Below are positions 53,517 through 64,000 of a DNA stretch of 64,000 nucleotides, in pieces. Under the pieces are notes generated by a model. That model was not told where the DNA came from. It was given only the letters and a program-made list of their open reading frames with translations, and did no database searches. A program made the position numbers and the translations under genes. The number at the start of each line of letters is the position of its first letter. Within the stretch, counting starts at the first letter, position 1. Origin of the DNA: Triatoma infestans (taxonomy: Eukaryota > Arthropoda > Insecta > Hemiptera > Reduviidae); the NCBI GenBank assembly GCA_011037195.1, contig JAAEAF010001136.1, positions 1-64,000 on the forward strand. Reading direction: 5' to 3'.

Positions 53517-54229
53517 TTTTACGACTTTATCAAAAATGGCTACAACGATTTTCTCTCAACTTTAAACTACAGATACTAAGATCTACAACTTTTACTTAAA
53601 ATATTACTCTGGGAAAATTCACTTATGGGCACTTTTGGTGGAGATGTGGGGTTAGATTTTCCTCTTAAGTGTTATTTCAGTTTTCTATACAATTCTATCA
53701 TCTAAATAATATTAGTTAGAATTAAATATGTTGTTGAAAATTCCGAGTTTGAATAATATCGGATGACCGGAAGTGCGTTTTTACTGAAAAGTATTTTTTA
53801 GTTTTCTGCTATTTTCTCTAAAACGGCTCCAATGATTTTTTTTCTTTAAACTAGTAATGTAAACTACACATATAAAAAGCTACAACATTTATTTGAAACA
53901 TTTCTCCGGGTAAAGTCATTTAAGGCGGGATTTTTGGGGAGGAGAGGGGGTTATGTTTTCTCTAAAGTACTATTGAGTTGATTATATAATTCTTTTTTTT
54001 TTTTTTTTGTTTTTTTTTTGAAAATGGCATTTCTATAAAAATATTACATAATTCCAAATAATTCAAATTTTTTTTTTTTTTCATTTTATTTTATTGATAT
54101 TTACACCTATTATAAACCTTAACAATGGTAAATTTGTTAATTGTGGACAATTCATGTAAACAAGAGCGGAGAAGTCACTCAGTAGTGAAACTCAGAGTTA
54201 TTCAGTATTATTATTATTATTATTATTAT
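52876..54229. other. AT-rich DNA with long T runs and family R-like pieces
   Basis: A T run of more than 30 is at about 53485-53512; others are at 53992-54020 and 54069-54080. Segments near 53570-53960 (two diverged copies of tgggcacttttggtggagat / aggcgggatttttggggagg) look like an internal duplication. No coding signal. Confidence 0.4.
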
Positions 54230-54415
54230 TATCCAACCTCGGGTGGCTATATCCCGGCACCGCAGCCAACAGAGGCTTATTGTGCCATCCCCGATAGTTC
54301 CTAGTAGACAAACCCTCCCTCCTTAAGGAGTTTGAGGACCTTCACCACCAGGCCATTTCGAGCTACTATCTTCTCAGGTCGCAAAGTACTAAAGGTTTCA
54401 TACCTCAATTTGATT
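54206..54415 (-). mobile_element. Possible R4/Dong-like 3' end at a TTA microsatellite
   Basis: On the minus strand a GC-richer segment (cacccgaggttggataataa at its end) runs straight into TAA repeats, with a short frame (ARNGLVVKVLKLLKEGGFVY, stop) resembling a LINE C-terminus. It differs from the 50-kb copy. Tentative. Confidence 0.35.
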
Positions 54416-54419
54416 AAGT

Positions 54420-55005
54420 TATTCAGTAAGTAGATCACGAAGCCACTGACGTTTTAGTATTCGTGTTCAATTTATAGGGTTAGTTAGGGATGTAAGTTCA
54501 CGGACAAGTGGATTGACGTGAGATGATAAACTGTTGTGGTAAATTTGTTGTAACGGAATAGGATTTCTTGACAGATGTATGGTATATTTAAGTCTGTATG
54601 GGTTGTATGATTGGAGGCAAAGAAAGGAGCTAAAACGCTTTTGGCAGGATTTGGGGTTGGAATGTTTGGACACGATTATAATTAGATCGTTTGGTGGAAC
54701 CCCAAAGTTCTGCGCCGTAGACCCAAATAGGTTTAAGTATGACATTGTAGATTAGAAGTTCGTTAGTAAGTGTTAGGATAGATCGTTTGTCAAGTAATCG
54801 CATCAGCATTTTGTAACGTTGAAGTAGTGCCGGTCGTTTGAGTGTGTTATGTGGATTCCAGGTGAGGCGTCGGTCCAAATAGAGTCCTAAGTAGTGAACT
54901 TTTTATACTAGGGGTAAGGCGACATTGTCATAATAAACTGGAGCAGTAGTGAGTCGTCTGAGAGTGAAGGAAATGGTTTGGCCCTTTTCAGCACTCAAAA
55001 ACCTA
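54420..55005 (-). mobile_element. Jockey-like LINE, 3' fragment of ORF2
   Basis: On the minus strand: LDRRLTW-type block (MDRRLTWNPHNTLKRPALLQ), then KRSILTLTNELLIYNVILKP and IWVYGAELWGSTKRSNYNRV, the same motifs as in the 62-kb element (LDKRLTWATHVKTKRLELNL; LLKPIWTYGLQLWGAAKQ). A shift separates the final C-terminal part. 5'-truncated. Confidence 0.8.
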
Positions 55006-55302
55006 TTCTGTGAAATCGCACTTCCGGTTAATCAATTTTTTTTTAAATTTGGAATTTGACGTTGAATGAAAATTTTTATTGTCACTTTTCTCCCACCACC
55101 TTCCAAAAAAAAAAAAAATAGATCAATTTTCCAGTTCAAATAAAACTGATAGATATTTATGTATGTAGATAGTATACGAAGTTTGAAAAAAAAAAATCGC
55201 TTGAGTCAATTTCGAGATAAATCGTGAATACTTTAGAAAACTTATTCAGTAAAGTGTCATTTGTAATGGGATCAGAACATCCAATAACTGAACCCTTAAT
55301 GA

Positions 55303-56059
55303 TGTAACGTGATAACAAGAAGGAGTGATAACAGAAATATATAGTTTTTAATTATAAAAATTATAACTAGTGGTATTGAATTATTCAATACAATAGCTGC
55401 GGTTAGTGCACGGTCAAAGGACTGCCCGCCAAAGACACACTGCTTTCACAAGGGTCAACAAATCACTCAAAAAACCGACCACCTGGCTCCTTTAATAACT
55501 ACCATCGTCGCCACACCTGTTCACCGACCTATTCAAAACCTAGTTCAACACACGGCAATAAACTAAACACTCTAAAGACCGACCACCTGGCTACAATCCT
55601 TTGATAACCGCCAACACCTGTTCAAGACCTAGGGTCAACATACGGCAAGAGATGTTTGAGTTGCTCCTTGTAATTACAAGACTTGTCAATGTGTGATGAT
55701 GGCAATATAAGGCATCTCTACAGGAAGTGGAAGGACTATTCTTCAGTATTTCATCAGCGTAACATCAAGATCCTACCAGCGACATAATTCATACATCTGA
55801 GCGCATACCTATCTAAGTATTTAAACATATATTATTTATCAATCATTATAGTTGGTGCATTCTAGTTACAATTTAAATCATTTTAAATTAATTGTAGTTT
55901 ATCTTTTCAAACGTTTAATTTATTGTTAAAATATACATATATCTATTTTCGTAAATTCGTAATTCATATTCCGAATAACAACTCTCTAAAATCTCTAACT
56001 AACTCCCAACTATTCATCGCAATTCACAACACCTCACCAAGACATCTGAACCCATTACA
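55303..56059. repeat. LTR-like segment, TGTAAC...TTACA, about 757 bp
   Basis: Begins TGTAACGTGATAAC and ends CCCATTACA, giving 5-bp inverted termini. It has an internal imperfect tandem repeat at about 55480-55655 (GACCGACCACCTGGCTACAA in unit 2 against AACCGACCACCTGGCTCC in unit 1), a TATA-like GGCAATATAAGGC near 55710 and a pyrimidine-rich 3' part. No target duplication is evident. Probably a solo LTR. Confidence 0.45.
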
Positions 56060-56629
56060 CATTTTTGCCTAAAACTTTCATGTCAGTGCGGTAATGCTAT
56101 TCGAACGGAATAACAAGTTTAAACTAGCTGTGATTTTTCATTTTTAAGAGATTTTGTTTTCACAAACACACAAACATACAAACATCCATAACATTTGCTA
56201 AAAAAAATTAATTTTTTCATACTCAGGGGACCTCAAAATATTTATTTCTAGTGAATACTTAATTTCCAAAATGTGATACAATCGCAATACTTCCACATAT
56301 TTAGGAGGAAAAAAAAGTAATAAATGCATACATATTAAATAGGTCATGGCAGTACGTGAAGAAAATAAGTATTAAAAAAAAAAAAAGCAATTGCATGTAA
56401 GAAGAAATCTTGATATCATTAAAAAAAGAAAAAAAAAATGTATTAGCGAGAGTATTTTTTAATTTTCTAAAATTATCGATAGAAAGATATGAAAGTATAA
56501 TTTAACGGAGAATACGTAATGACAAGGTTTGAAAACTGTATTGTTTAAAAGATCCATATACTAACTGCAATTATATATTAGATTACTCTTACTAAGTCAC
56601 CCACTAACTCCATCTCACCGTTTTCTACG

Positions 56630-56662
<33 letters not shown>

Positions 56663-57670
56663 GTTTTTGTGCATAATAATAGAGAGAGTGGGTGTCGTAG
56701 AGAGAGAGAGAGAGAGATATGTATATTTCATAACTAGGACAGCACAAACATACACAAACTCCACTCTAGTGTTTTCCATTTTGTGTGTATATATATATAT
56801 GCCAGTGTGCGGCTTGCCATTCTCATATATATATTGAAGTTGTGGGGTGCAGTACCCTTGATAAGAACCGAGTTGGCCACCCGACCACTTTTAGCCCTTA
56901 TACATATTGTATTCAACATGCGTGTACTCTAAACTCATTCCGTCACTGTAGTTACCACCCACCCCTATATAACATTAACATTCATAATACTTTGTTTAGT
57001 TTCCACTTTTATAACTCCCATTAATAACAGTGAGTCAGAAATAAAATTGTATTAAATATTAAAAAAAAAAAAGATTATAATATAAAAAGTTGTTTTACTG
57101 CTTTACTACACAAGCTAATTAGTTTTCAAGGTTCCATTGTGACTTGATTCATTGATAATATGAGAAAATACAAAATTATATCGTTGCCTTGTTGTTTAGG
57201 TTGTAATAAAGTTTTGTTCAACGCAAATCGTTACACGATCAGTACCTAGTGATTTAAGTTAAGTACACGGTATTACTTGGGGTTATATAGCAAGCGACAT
57301 AATGTTCAGATATTATTTTGTATCAGCTTCAACTTCGAAAGCGAATCTCTTACCTAGAAGCTGTAAAAGAATTTGAATGGAAGCCGACTATCTTGAAAAC
57401 CTAAAATGAGTTGCCAGATAAATTTTAAAGAATAGATATTAATTATTAAACCAACTTTAAGGAGTTCAAGAATTCTAAGCAAGAGTACGAACTAGTAACA
57501 TCAATATTCAGGCAAATCTGCAACCACACACTTCGCTCGGTTACTCTACCTTCTACAAACTCTTCTCTTCTCAAAAAAAGTACGCAAAATATAAAGTTGT
57601 ATAAAAGTGTAAGTACTGAGTGTTTGCTTTCATTTCATCTCGCACCTTTTTTGCGACCATATTATTATTT
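56060..57670. repeat. Family R copy (56090-56320), AT and AG microsatellites (56628-56716), AT-rich filler
   Basis: TTTCATACTCAGGGGACCTC at about 56213 is family R. About 14 AT units lie at 56630-56658 and AG units at 56697-56716. No coding signal from 56720 to 57640. Confidence 0.5.
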
Positions 57671-57687
57671 GGCTGTGGGAAAAGACT

Positions 57688-58381
57688 GTCCATGCGGGGG
57701 GTGATGCTGGGCGCGCAGGATATGTATCGATAGGTGATTTTAAGTTTGAAAGAGTAGACGTTTTCACCTATTTAGGGTCCCTTGTCACTAGGGATAACGA
57801 AGTGACCCTAGAAATCAAAAGGAGATTGATGCTGGCAAATAGGTGCTATTTTGGGCTTAATCGCCACATCAAAAGCAAACTGGTATCGAGGGGCACAAAA
57901 GTACTCCTATACAAAACTCTTCTTCGTCCTGTCCTCACATACGGATCCGAGACGTGGGTCTTCACCAAATCCGACGAGAAAGCGCTGTTAGACTTCGAGC
58001 GGAAAATCCTTCGTAGGATATTTGGTCCACTAAAAGAAGGTACAGTCTGGCGACGGCGGACAAATCGGGAGGTGATGCAACTGTACCAGGAGCCAGATGT
58101 AATGAAGATTATTAAGCTGGGCTGGTTGCGATGGGCAGGACACGTTGTTAGGATGGACAGTTCCGAAATTCCTAAAAAAGTTATGGAGGAAAGGCTGGAT
58201 CGCGTAAGAAGAGTTGGACGCCCAAGGCTACGATGGGCTGATGGTGTGAGAGAGGATGCCAGAAGCATGCTTGGCATCAGGAATTGGAAGGCTGCCGCAT
58301 TGAATCGGGATGACTGGCGGAAGAGCATCGAGGAGGCCAAGGCTCATTAGTGGGCTGTAGCGCCAGTAATGATGATGATGA
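57688..58381 (+). mobile_element. RTE-like LINE, 5'-truncated, TGATG-type tail, 14-bp TSD
   Basis: TGTGGGAAAAGACT occurs at 57674-57687 and 58382-58395. The insert encodes the ORF2 C-terminus and ends in ATG/TGATG repeats, the 3' signature of RTE elements. It is inserted in or next to the 3' UTR of a minus-strand RNase H LINE. Confidence 0.9.
57718..58350 (+). CDS. RTE-like ORF2 C-terminal part, truncated
   Basis: The frame is open from near the junction (GYVSIGDFKFERVDVFTYLG at about 57718) to the stop at 58350. Landmarks are TLEIKRRLMLANRCYFGLNR, LYKTLLRPVLTYGSETWVFT, FERKILRRIFGPL, RWAGHVVRMDSSEIPKKVME and GRPRLRWADGVREDARSMLG, the well-known post-RT region of RTE/endonuclease-RT LINEs. 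The RT catalytic core is absent, so the copy is inactive although the frame is undamaged. Confidence 0.9.
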   Translation, partial: GYVSIGDFKFERVDVFTYLGSLVTRDNEVTLEIKRRLMLANRCYFGLNRHIKSKLVSRGTKVLLYKTLLRPVLTYGSETWVFTKSDEKALLDFERKILRRIFGPLKEGTVWRRRTNREVMQLYQEPDVMKIIKLGWLRWAGHVVRMDSSEIPKKVMEERLDRVRRVGRPRLRWADGVREDARSMLGIRNWKAAALNRDDWRKSIEEAKAH

Positions 58382-58395
58382 TGTGGGAAAAGACT

Positions 58396-59275
58396 AAACC
58401 CTATGCTATCCAAAGCCGCACTGAGCCCATATAGCTACCCCCCAAGAATGACAATAACAAAACCGGGTCTACCCACTGGGGTCAAACCCACTGAAGATCA
58501 ACCGCAGTCCGAACAAATCGGACAATAACCTTCAAGAAGAATAGCCTAAGCTCTCCCATAGACATCCTGTTCCGATCAAAAGTTCTGAACTTAATTTCCT
58601 CACAACCCAAGCAATCTGCCATAAGATGGATGGATGTTTCTTCGTTTGTCTCGCAGACTCTACACAAAAGAGGGCTGGTATGAGCCCCATTATGTAGAGG
58701 TGTCTCCTTAAACCACAATATCCAGAAAGGGATCCAACCAGATGCCTAAGAGAGAGTTCTTTGAAAGAACTAGCAAAATCTCACTCATATCCCTGTCCAG
58801 ACCCCCAATGAGCATCTTAGACAGCCGACAATCGACTGTACTCATTCATAGGGACGAGTGCTGTGAAGTTATGACTGAAAGCTTGGCAGACATATAATAG
58901 CTGGCTAGGGACCAATGAAAGGGAGAGAAGTGCGCCTAATTTGCCAAACCTATCCACCTTCTCATTCCCAAGAATTGCCATATGACCTGGTACCCAGAAT
59001 AGTAACAATTCTTCAAAGAAGAAAGCTCTTCCGGTGTTTTAGAAAACATTCTAATACTAACCTGGAAGTGAAAACACATGTACCCAGCCCCTTCAACGCA
59101 GTTTGACTGTCCAAACAGATACAAATACCTTTTAAGTCAGCGTTATGTACCATCTCATCCAAAATACGACAAACAATAGCATTAACTTTGCTACTATAGC
59201 ATAATATGAAAGAATACATCGCATGCAAATCATGTTCTAGGAATGTTCAAATTCTGTTAGTTTAACTAATGCACT
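58396..59275 (-). mobile_element. RNase H-bearing LINE, minus strand, degraded
   Basis: Minus-strand pieces in order: SKVNAIVCRILDEMV and CICLDSQTALKGLGT (RNase H Asp), LLFWVPGHMAILGNEKVDRF (His/Asp), then the Cys/His cluster CRVCETNEETSIHLMADCLG. Frames shift between pieces. The 3' UTR probably continues left of the RTE insertion (57630-57673, whose inverse contains AATAATATGGTCGCAA, as in other copies). Third member of the RNase H LINE group in the window. Confidence 0.75.
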
Positions 59276-59469
59276 AATAGAGTCTACACTCCAGCACTAA
59301 TGCCACTAGCATCTGTCAGAATAAGCAAAATAAATAACGCCCGAACGTCGTAAATAAACATCCTGATGTGAAACACGAACACAACTTTCTCTAACTGCAC
59401 TAACAGAATATATTTTATAATAGCGAATAACAGCGTTAGTTGTATTGTCATTTATAAAAGCCCGTTTAA

Positions 59470-59743
59470 GTAATTATATAAATATAATTAACCAACAACG
59501 CTACATTATCAGAATGCAAAAATAATGAAAGTTGGTGTTTATAATTTGTGGACAACAAATATTCTATTAATATACAATTTCTCTATATAATTGTAATGTT
59601 TATGCACTTTGTAAAAATTTCAGATATAAACATTGTTAATCCTGTGATAATGGCATGCGAAAAGCCGAATTTTTGGAGCAACTAAATGTATAATTTATAA
59701 TAAACAAAAAAATAATAAGGATGCAAGGGGTTCATTCCCTAAA
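59470..59743 (+). repeat. Foldback family C, half copy, split by a Jockey-like LINE
   Basis: ACCAACAACGCTACATTATC ... GTGATAATGGCATGCGAAAA ... TTCATTCCCTAAA matches the right arm of the 29-31 kb element. It resumes after the LINE at 61100 (CATTCCCTAAACCAACCAGG). Confidence 0.75.
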
Positions 59744-61099
59744 ATTATTTTTTCTTTTTTATTTATTTAGAAATTTACAATCTGTATTACATATATACAA
59801 TGAGTAAATAGTATGTTGAATAATGAAACTGTAGGCTCTGAGAAAGCAAGAGGAGAGAAACTACCCAGCGGTAGCGCTCTCTACGGGATACCAGTAGCAC
59901 TGATCAGTCTCGAAGGAAATCTCGAGGCCACTGGCGATTTAAACGGCGAGGTGGATTGTCAGGGATGGTAGTGGAGGCTAGAGATTGTACATAGGGATTA
60001 TAGCAAAAGGCAAGAATAGTAAGCAGTTTATCATATTTTGTCTTGGTAAATTGTTGTACGAAAGGGATGTTGAGGTCATTATGGAGCGTAAGGTTTGAGA
60101 CGTAGAAAGGAGCATCAACTATCTGTCGAAGTAGCTTAGATTGGAATGTCTGAATGGTGCGTAAGTTTGTAGGTTTAGCTGAACCCCAGAATTCAAATCC
60201 AAATTGGTTTGATTATAGAAATATATATATAATTATATATATCAGTCTTTTGAGTTCTCTAGGTGATTTAGATCGTCTTCCAATAAATCTGTAAAGAAGT
60301 TTGGCCCTTTTAGTCAGTGCTTGTCTTTTAAGTCTTGTGTGCGGGTTCCATGTGAGTTTTTTGTCGATGAAGAGTCCAAGGTAGCGTACCAGATCTGTTA
60401 CAGGGAGAGGATTGTGATTGAAGAAGACTGGAGGACAGGAACCCCGCCGGAAAGTAAATGTGGCATGTTGGCATTTTTTGGGTTCATTTCAATTCGCCGC
60501 TTTTTTTGTCCATGATTTAAATGTGTCTGTAAATTGTAGAAAGCTTATGTGATGTCTGCACTTGTTGCGAGTATGGCTGTATCGTCTGCATATGTACAAA
60601 GTAGTGTGGATGGATTTGTAGGAATGTCTGATGTGTACACTGTGTAAAGGACGGGACCAAGTATACTCCCCTGAGGCACCCCTGCTCCCACTGATGAAAA
60701 GGAAGAGACTGCTGTGCCACGACTGAACTGAAAGAACCTTTCTGATAGATAGCAAGGCTGGATGAGGAAATAGGTAGAGGGAAGACATTTTTTTTCAGTT
60801 TGTACAATAAACCAGGATGCCACACGCGATCAAAAACCTGGGTAACATCTAAAAATGCCCCTGTGCAATACTGCTTTCTCTCCAGGGCTGAAGCGATCTC
60901 ATCTACTACCCTCTCGCACTGGTGAATTGTGCTATGTTTCTTGCTGAAGTCAAACTCCAAGCTCCGCAAATATGGGGCTGATGCGCTTTAGAAGTAGTTT
61001 CTCAAGAACTTTCCCTAATGTCGGGATTAAGCTGATAGGTCTATAGGAGGAAGGAAGATGTGCGAGTTTCCCAGGTTTCGGGATCATTCGTACCATGGA
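59744..61099 (-). mobile_element. Jockey-like LINE, 5'-truncated, 11-bp TSD
   Basis: CATTCCCTAAA flanks both sides (59733-59743 and 61100-61110). Minus-strand RT motifs are HSTIHQCERVVDEIASALER and FLDVTQVFDRVWHPGLLYKL (60.8-60.97 kb), VGAGVPQGSILGPVLYTVYT, and YADDTAILATSADI (the catalytic box). At least one shift near 60.8 kb. The 3' end is at the A-rich tail next to 59744 (seen as T-rich on plus). Confidence 0.88.
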
Positions 61100-61110
61100 C
61101 ATTCCCTAAA

Positions 61111-61628
61111 CCAACCAGGAAAATTTTATCAACAATTTTATCGAATAGCTTATAGATGTTAGATTGGAACTAATGGCGTGGAATGTATGCGAGTTTAGCA
61201 TAAAAAAAATAAATAATAATCATATTACAAAAATATATTTACAATAAAAAAAAAAAGCTTTATAATAGTAACATTATAAATGTCAAATAAACATACTACA
61301 AAATAAGTAACAATGGTTTTCCCATCATATGCTTTGCACCCTCTAGAAAACGTGCTTTGTTTTCCTTATGACAAATTCACAATCAAGTTTAGCTTTGTCA
61401 TTTTTGACACAAACTATGCTCTTCCATTTTTATAATAGTTATGTTTGTTACAGGACTGAAATTTTTTGGATAAAGAAAAAATGCCTCATAAGTGAATAGG
61501 ATTAAGCCTGTTACAACTTGTTTATTAACTATCCGAAACATATACATGTGGTATTGATTCTTATAATGAAACAATAATTTATTATTAAACCAAAATCAAG
61601 ATCAATTAGAAATATTTTCTATATATTA
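61111..61628. other. AT-rich DNA, remainder of foldback C half then nothing recognised
   Basis: CCAACCAGGAAAATTTTATC at 61111 continues family C; beyond about 61180 no feature is recognised. Confidence 0.45.
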
Positions 61629-61629
61629 A

Positions 61630-64000
61630 TTTTTTTTTTTATTATTTTTTAATTTATTTATTGAAATACAGTACCAACACAAAATGTGTTTTGCCTGTAA
61701 TGCTGTTGTCTGTATGATAATGTACTGACGTGTAGAACGTGTGCAGGTACCCCATCCAATGATGGCCCTGTTGGAGTGATTTGTTTATGGAGTGAATAAA
61801 TGAAATGTGAAGTGAAATGAATGTATGGGTGTGAATGTAATTATGCTAGTTCATAATGTCGTTCAGTGAGGTCTGTCAGTCAGTATGAAGTTTGTCTACG
61901 GTGGATGTAACAAGTCCTGTGGCCATCTCCGTTTTAGTCTTCTTCCTGGAACTAGAGTTGTTTGTAAATTGTTGATTAGAAGATTTGTATGACTGTTCAG
62001 TTTGACATGATACTTAGTGTACAGTCGATGTGCTGCTTGTTGTACTGTTTCAGTGTTTGTGTCTTTATGTATTGTTTCGTTTGTAACATAGAAAGGAGAT
62101 GAAAGTATAGTCCGCAGTGTGCGAGATTGGAATGTCTGAATTTTTTTCAAATGTGTCTGTTTAGCCGCTCCCCAAAGCTGAAGTCCGTATGTCCAAATTG
62201 GTTTCAATAGAGTCTTGTAAATTAGGAGTTTGTTGTTTATGTTTAATGTGGATTTTGTCTTTAGTAATCTATATAACTGTTTGAAACGTAAATTAAGTTC
62301 AAGTCTTTTAGTTTTTACATGTGTTGCCCAAGTTAGTCGTTTGTCCAAGTGCATCCCTAAATATTTTACCGAGTTACTTAACGGTAATGGTTCGTTATCA
62401 TATTTCACAGGTATATCTTCCGTCTTTTTTAGAGTAAAATGTACTGTTTTTGTTTTGTTTATATTGAGTTTACTTTGCCATGTGATGTTCCAGTTATGCA
62501 AGTTAGTCAAATGCTGCTCCAATATTAATTTGTTGGTTATTATGTCTGTGTTGGTAACAAGTAGTGCTGTGTCATCCGCATAGGTCGCAGTAACAATATT
62601 CGGATGTTCAGGTATGTCGTATGTGTAAATATTGTATAGTAGTGGCCCCAGAACACTCCCCTGCGGGACTCCAGCCTCAATGGGATGAATGTCGGAGATA
62701 ACTGTTTTTACCCTAACACTGAAGAATCTGTCCTCGAGATAAGATTTTAGCAAAAGGTAATAAGTGAAAGGTAGAATTCTCTTTAGTTTGACAAGCAATC
62801 CTGGGTGCCATACTTTATCGAAGGCTTGTGAAACATCTAGAAAAATGCCTGTACATATCTGTTTGGATTCGAGAGCGTTAGCAATATGTGTTGTGACTCT
62901 TTGTATTTGATGAATAGTAGAGTGCTGTTGTCTGAAGCCAAATTGATGCTGTGGTATGATACGGTCTGTATAGTGTGTAAGTCGTTTTATGAGCGTTTTT
63001 CTAGTAATTTTCCTAGTATCGGAAGCAAACTAATTGGTCTGTAGGAAGTAGGCTCTGTAGGAGATTTGCCAGGTTTTGGTATCATAGTTAGTAAGGAATA
63101 TTTCCAGATAAGAGGGAAATAAACAGTCCTTAGTGATGCATTAAATAGAAACGTGAGATACAGTATTGCTTTTTTTGGCAATAGTTTAAGGATGTCTGCA
63201 GTAATGAGATCGTATCCCGGTGATTTCTTGTTTGACAAGTTCTTAATAGCATGTTGTACTTCTGCGGGTGTAAAAGGTTTTGGTGGAAGTGAAAGTTGGA
63301 GTGGTTCATACAATTCAGTTCTTGTTCTATTGTGAGTCTCTTCTACCGCATAGTTATGAGGCTGGAAAACTTGTTGGAGGTGGTGGGAGAAAAGTGAGGC
63401 TTTTTCTTCGTCAGTTGTTGTCCATTTTCCATTGTCGTTTCTTAAAGGTGATGTCGTAGAGGTATGTAGTGTAAAATGCGTTTTGTTGTCCTCCATAAGC
63501 TGTAGTCTTTGGTACTAAGGGATTGTAAGTATTGGTCTTGCCTTTTAGAATTTAGGTCGTTTAGTTCAGTGTTAAGATGTCTTGTGACTTGGTTGTAGTG
63601 CGCCCTGTGTGATGGTAGACGTGTGCGTTGCGACTGCTTTCTTAGAGTCCGCTTTTCGCGCAACAATAGTCTAATATGGTGAGGTAAGCAAGTAGCTGTT
63701 CGTGGCTTGTGTTGATGATTGTGTCTCGTCTGCGATTTATATATTGCTGTTTGGATTAGTGTTGTAAATGCTTGTACTGCCTTGTCAAGTTCATCAGAAC
63801 TCTTCAAGGAAATGTTAATTGTGGAGTTAATTTTGTTTTGAAAATCTTTTACATCTAAGACACCCTCGATTAATCTAGGGTACTTTCTGTTTGTGTAAAG
63901 ATTGAAATTAGACTGAGTAAGTAATACTGCAGAGTGATCAGAATCCAAGTCGGGAAGTGTTTGGATAGTTAGATTATGTGTGTTCATACCTTTGATTAAG
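61630..64000 (-). mobile_element. Jockey-like LINE, minus strand, runs off the window
   Basis: The T-rich stretch at 61629-61660 is the complement of the A-rich 3' tail, followed inward by a 3' UTR of about 230 bp and ORF2. The ORF2 sense extends to the right edge, where the end of the endonuclease domain is visible, so the 5' part lies outside. Two single-base shifts are evident (near 62990 and 63450-63490). Confidence 0.88.
61896..63987 (-). pseudogene. Jockey-like ORF2: end of APE endonuclease and complete RT, two frameshifts
   Basis: Starting from the right edge: LDSDHSAVLLTQ (SDH motif of the endonuclease end), a basic linker, then KPFTPAEVQHAIKNLSNKKS and PGYDLITADILKLLP, TSYRPISLLPILGKLLEK, a shift, GFRQQHSTIHQ, FLDVSQAFDKVW, EAGVPQGSVLGPLLYNIYTY, YADDTALLVT (catalytic), LDKRLTWATHVKTKRL and LLKPIWTYGLQLWGAAKQ, finishing at the stop at 61896. 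All RT motifs are present and only two 1-base shifts break it, so this is a fairly young copy. Known function: target-primed reverse transcription. Confidence 0.88.

Noticed and set aside
1..64000. CRISPR array, bacterial operon or integron
   Set aside because: No regularly spaced direct repeats with unique spacers; gene content is eukaryotic mobile elements.

Overview
The window looks like nuclear DNA of an arthropod, most likely an insect. It is AT-rich, has many homopolymers and short microsatellites, shows no operons or host genes I can recognise, and is packed with eukaryotic mobile elements: Polinton, Tc1, mariner, Jockey-, RTE- and R4/Dong-like LINEs, tRNA-derived SINEs, solo LTRs and foldback elements. 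I cannot name the species.

Layout. Positions 1-6600 are the right part of a Polinton/Maverick (adintovirus-like) element. A leftward capsid/protease block (penton-like, adenain-like protease, PLA2-domain capsid protein) diverges at about 1640 from a rightward block (packaging ATPase, DUF8207-like protein, fibre-like protein, integrase with chromodomain). Two short leftward genes follow before the element end. DNA polymerase and major capsid genes are not in the window. Four genes left of 2.1 kb carry single-base frameshifts, while the five to the right are open.

From 6.6 to 41 kb the sequence is a mosaic of nested repeats: foldback families (called A to F here), a tRNA-related SINE, a Tc1 element with an intact 329-aa DD34E transposase (9379-11002), mariner remnants, LTR-like segments, and LINE fragments. 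Several insertions have target-site duplications (TSDs) that give exact edges and relative ages.

The best preserved element is a complete 5.1-kb non-LTR retrotransposon at 41842-46953. It has a 14-bp TSD, an L1-type ORF1 and an endonuclease-RT ORF2. The two ORFs lie in one reading frame separated by a single UAG, with no AUG for ORF2 ahead of the endonuclease domain. Its 3' UTR hairpin is shared with a diverged relative at 16-17 kb.

From 47 to 64 kb come another large foldback, an R4/Dong-like LINE end inside TAA repeats, a second SINE copy, LTR-like DNA, an RTE copy with TSD, an RNase H LINE on the minus strand, and two Jockey-like LINEs on the minus strand (the last runs off the window).

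Most unusual signals: (1) foldback families A and B carry, near the outer end of each arm, a motif with hammerhead-ribozyme-like core pieces and a stem that covaries between families; (2) the in-frame UAG between ORF1 and ORF2 of the intact LINE; (3) a SINE whose 3' end matches the 3' end of the RTE LINE in the same window. Functions are inferred from motifs read by eye; no database search was possible.
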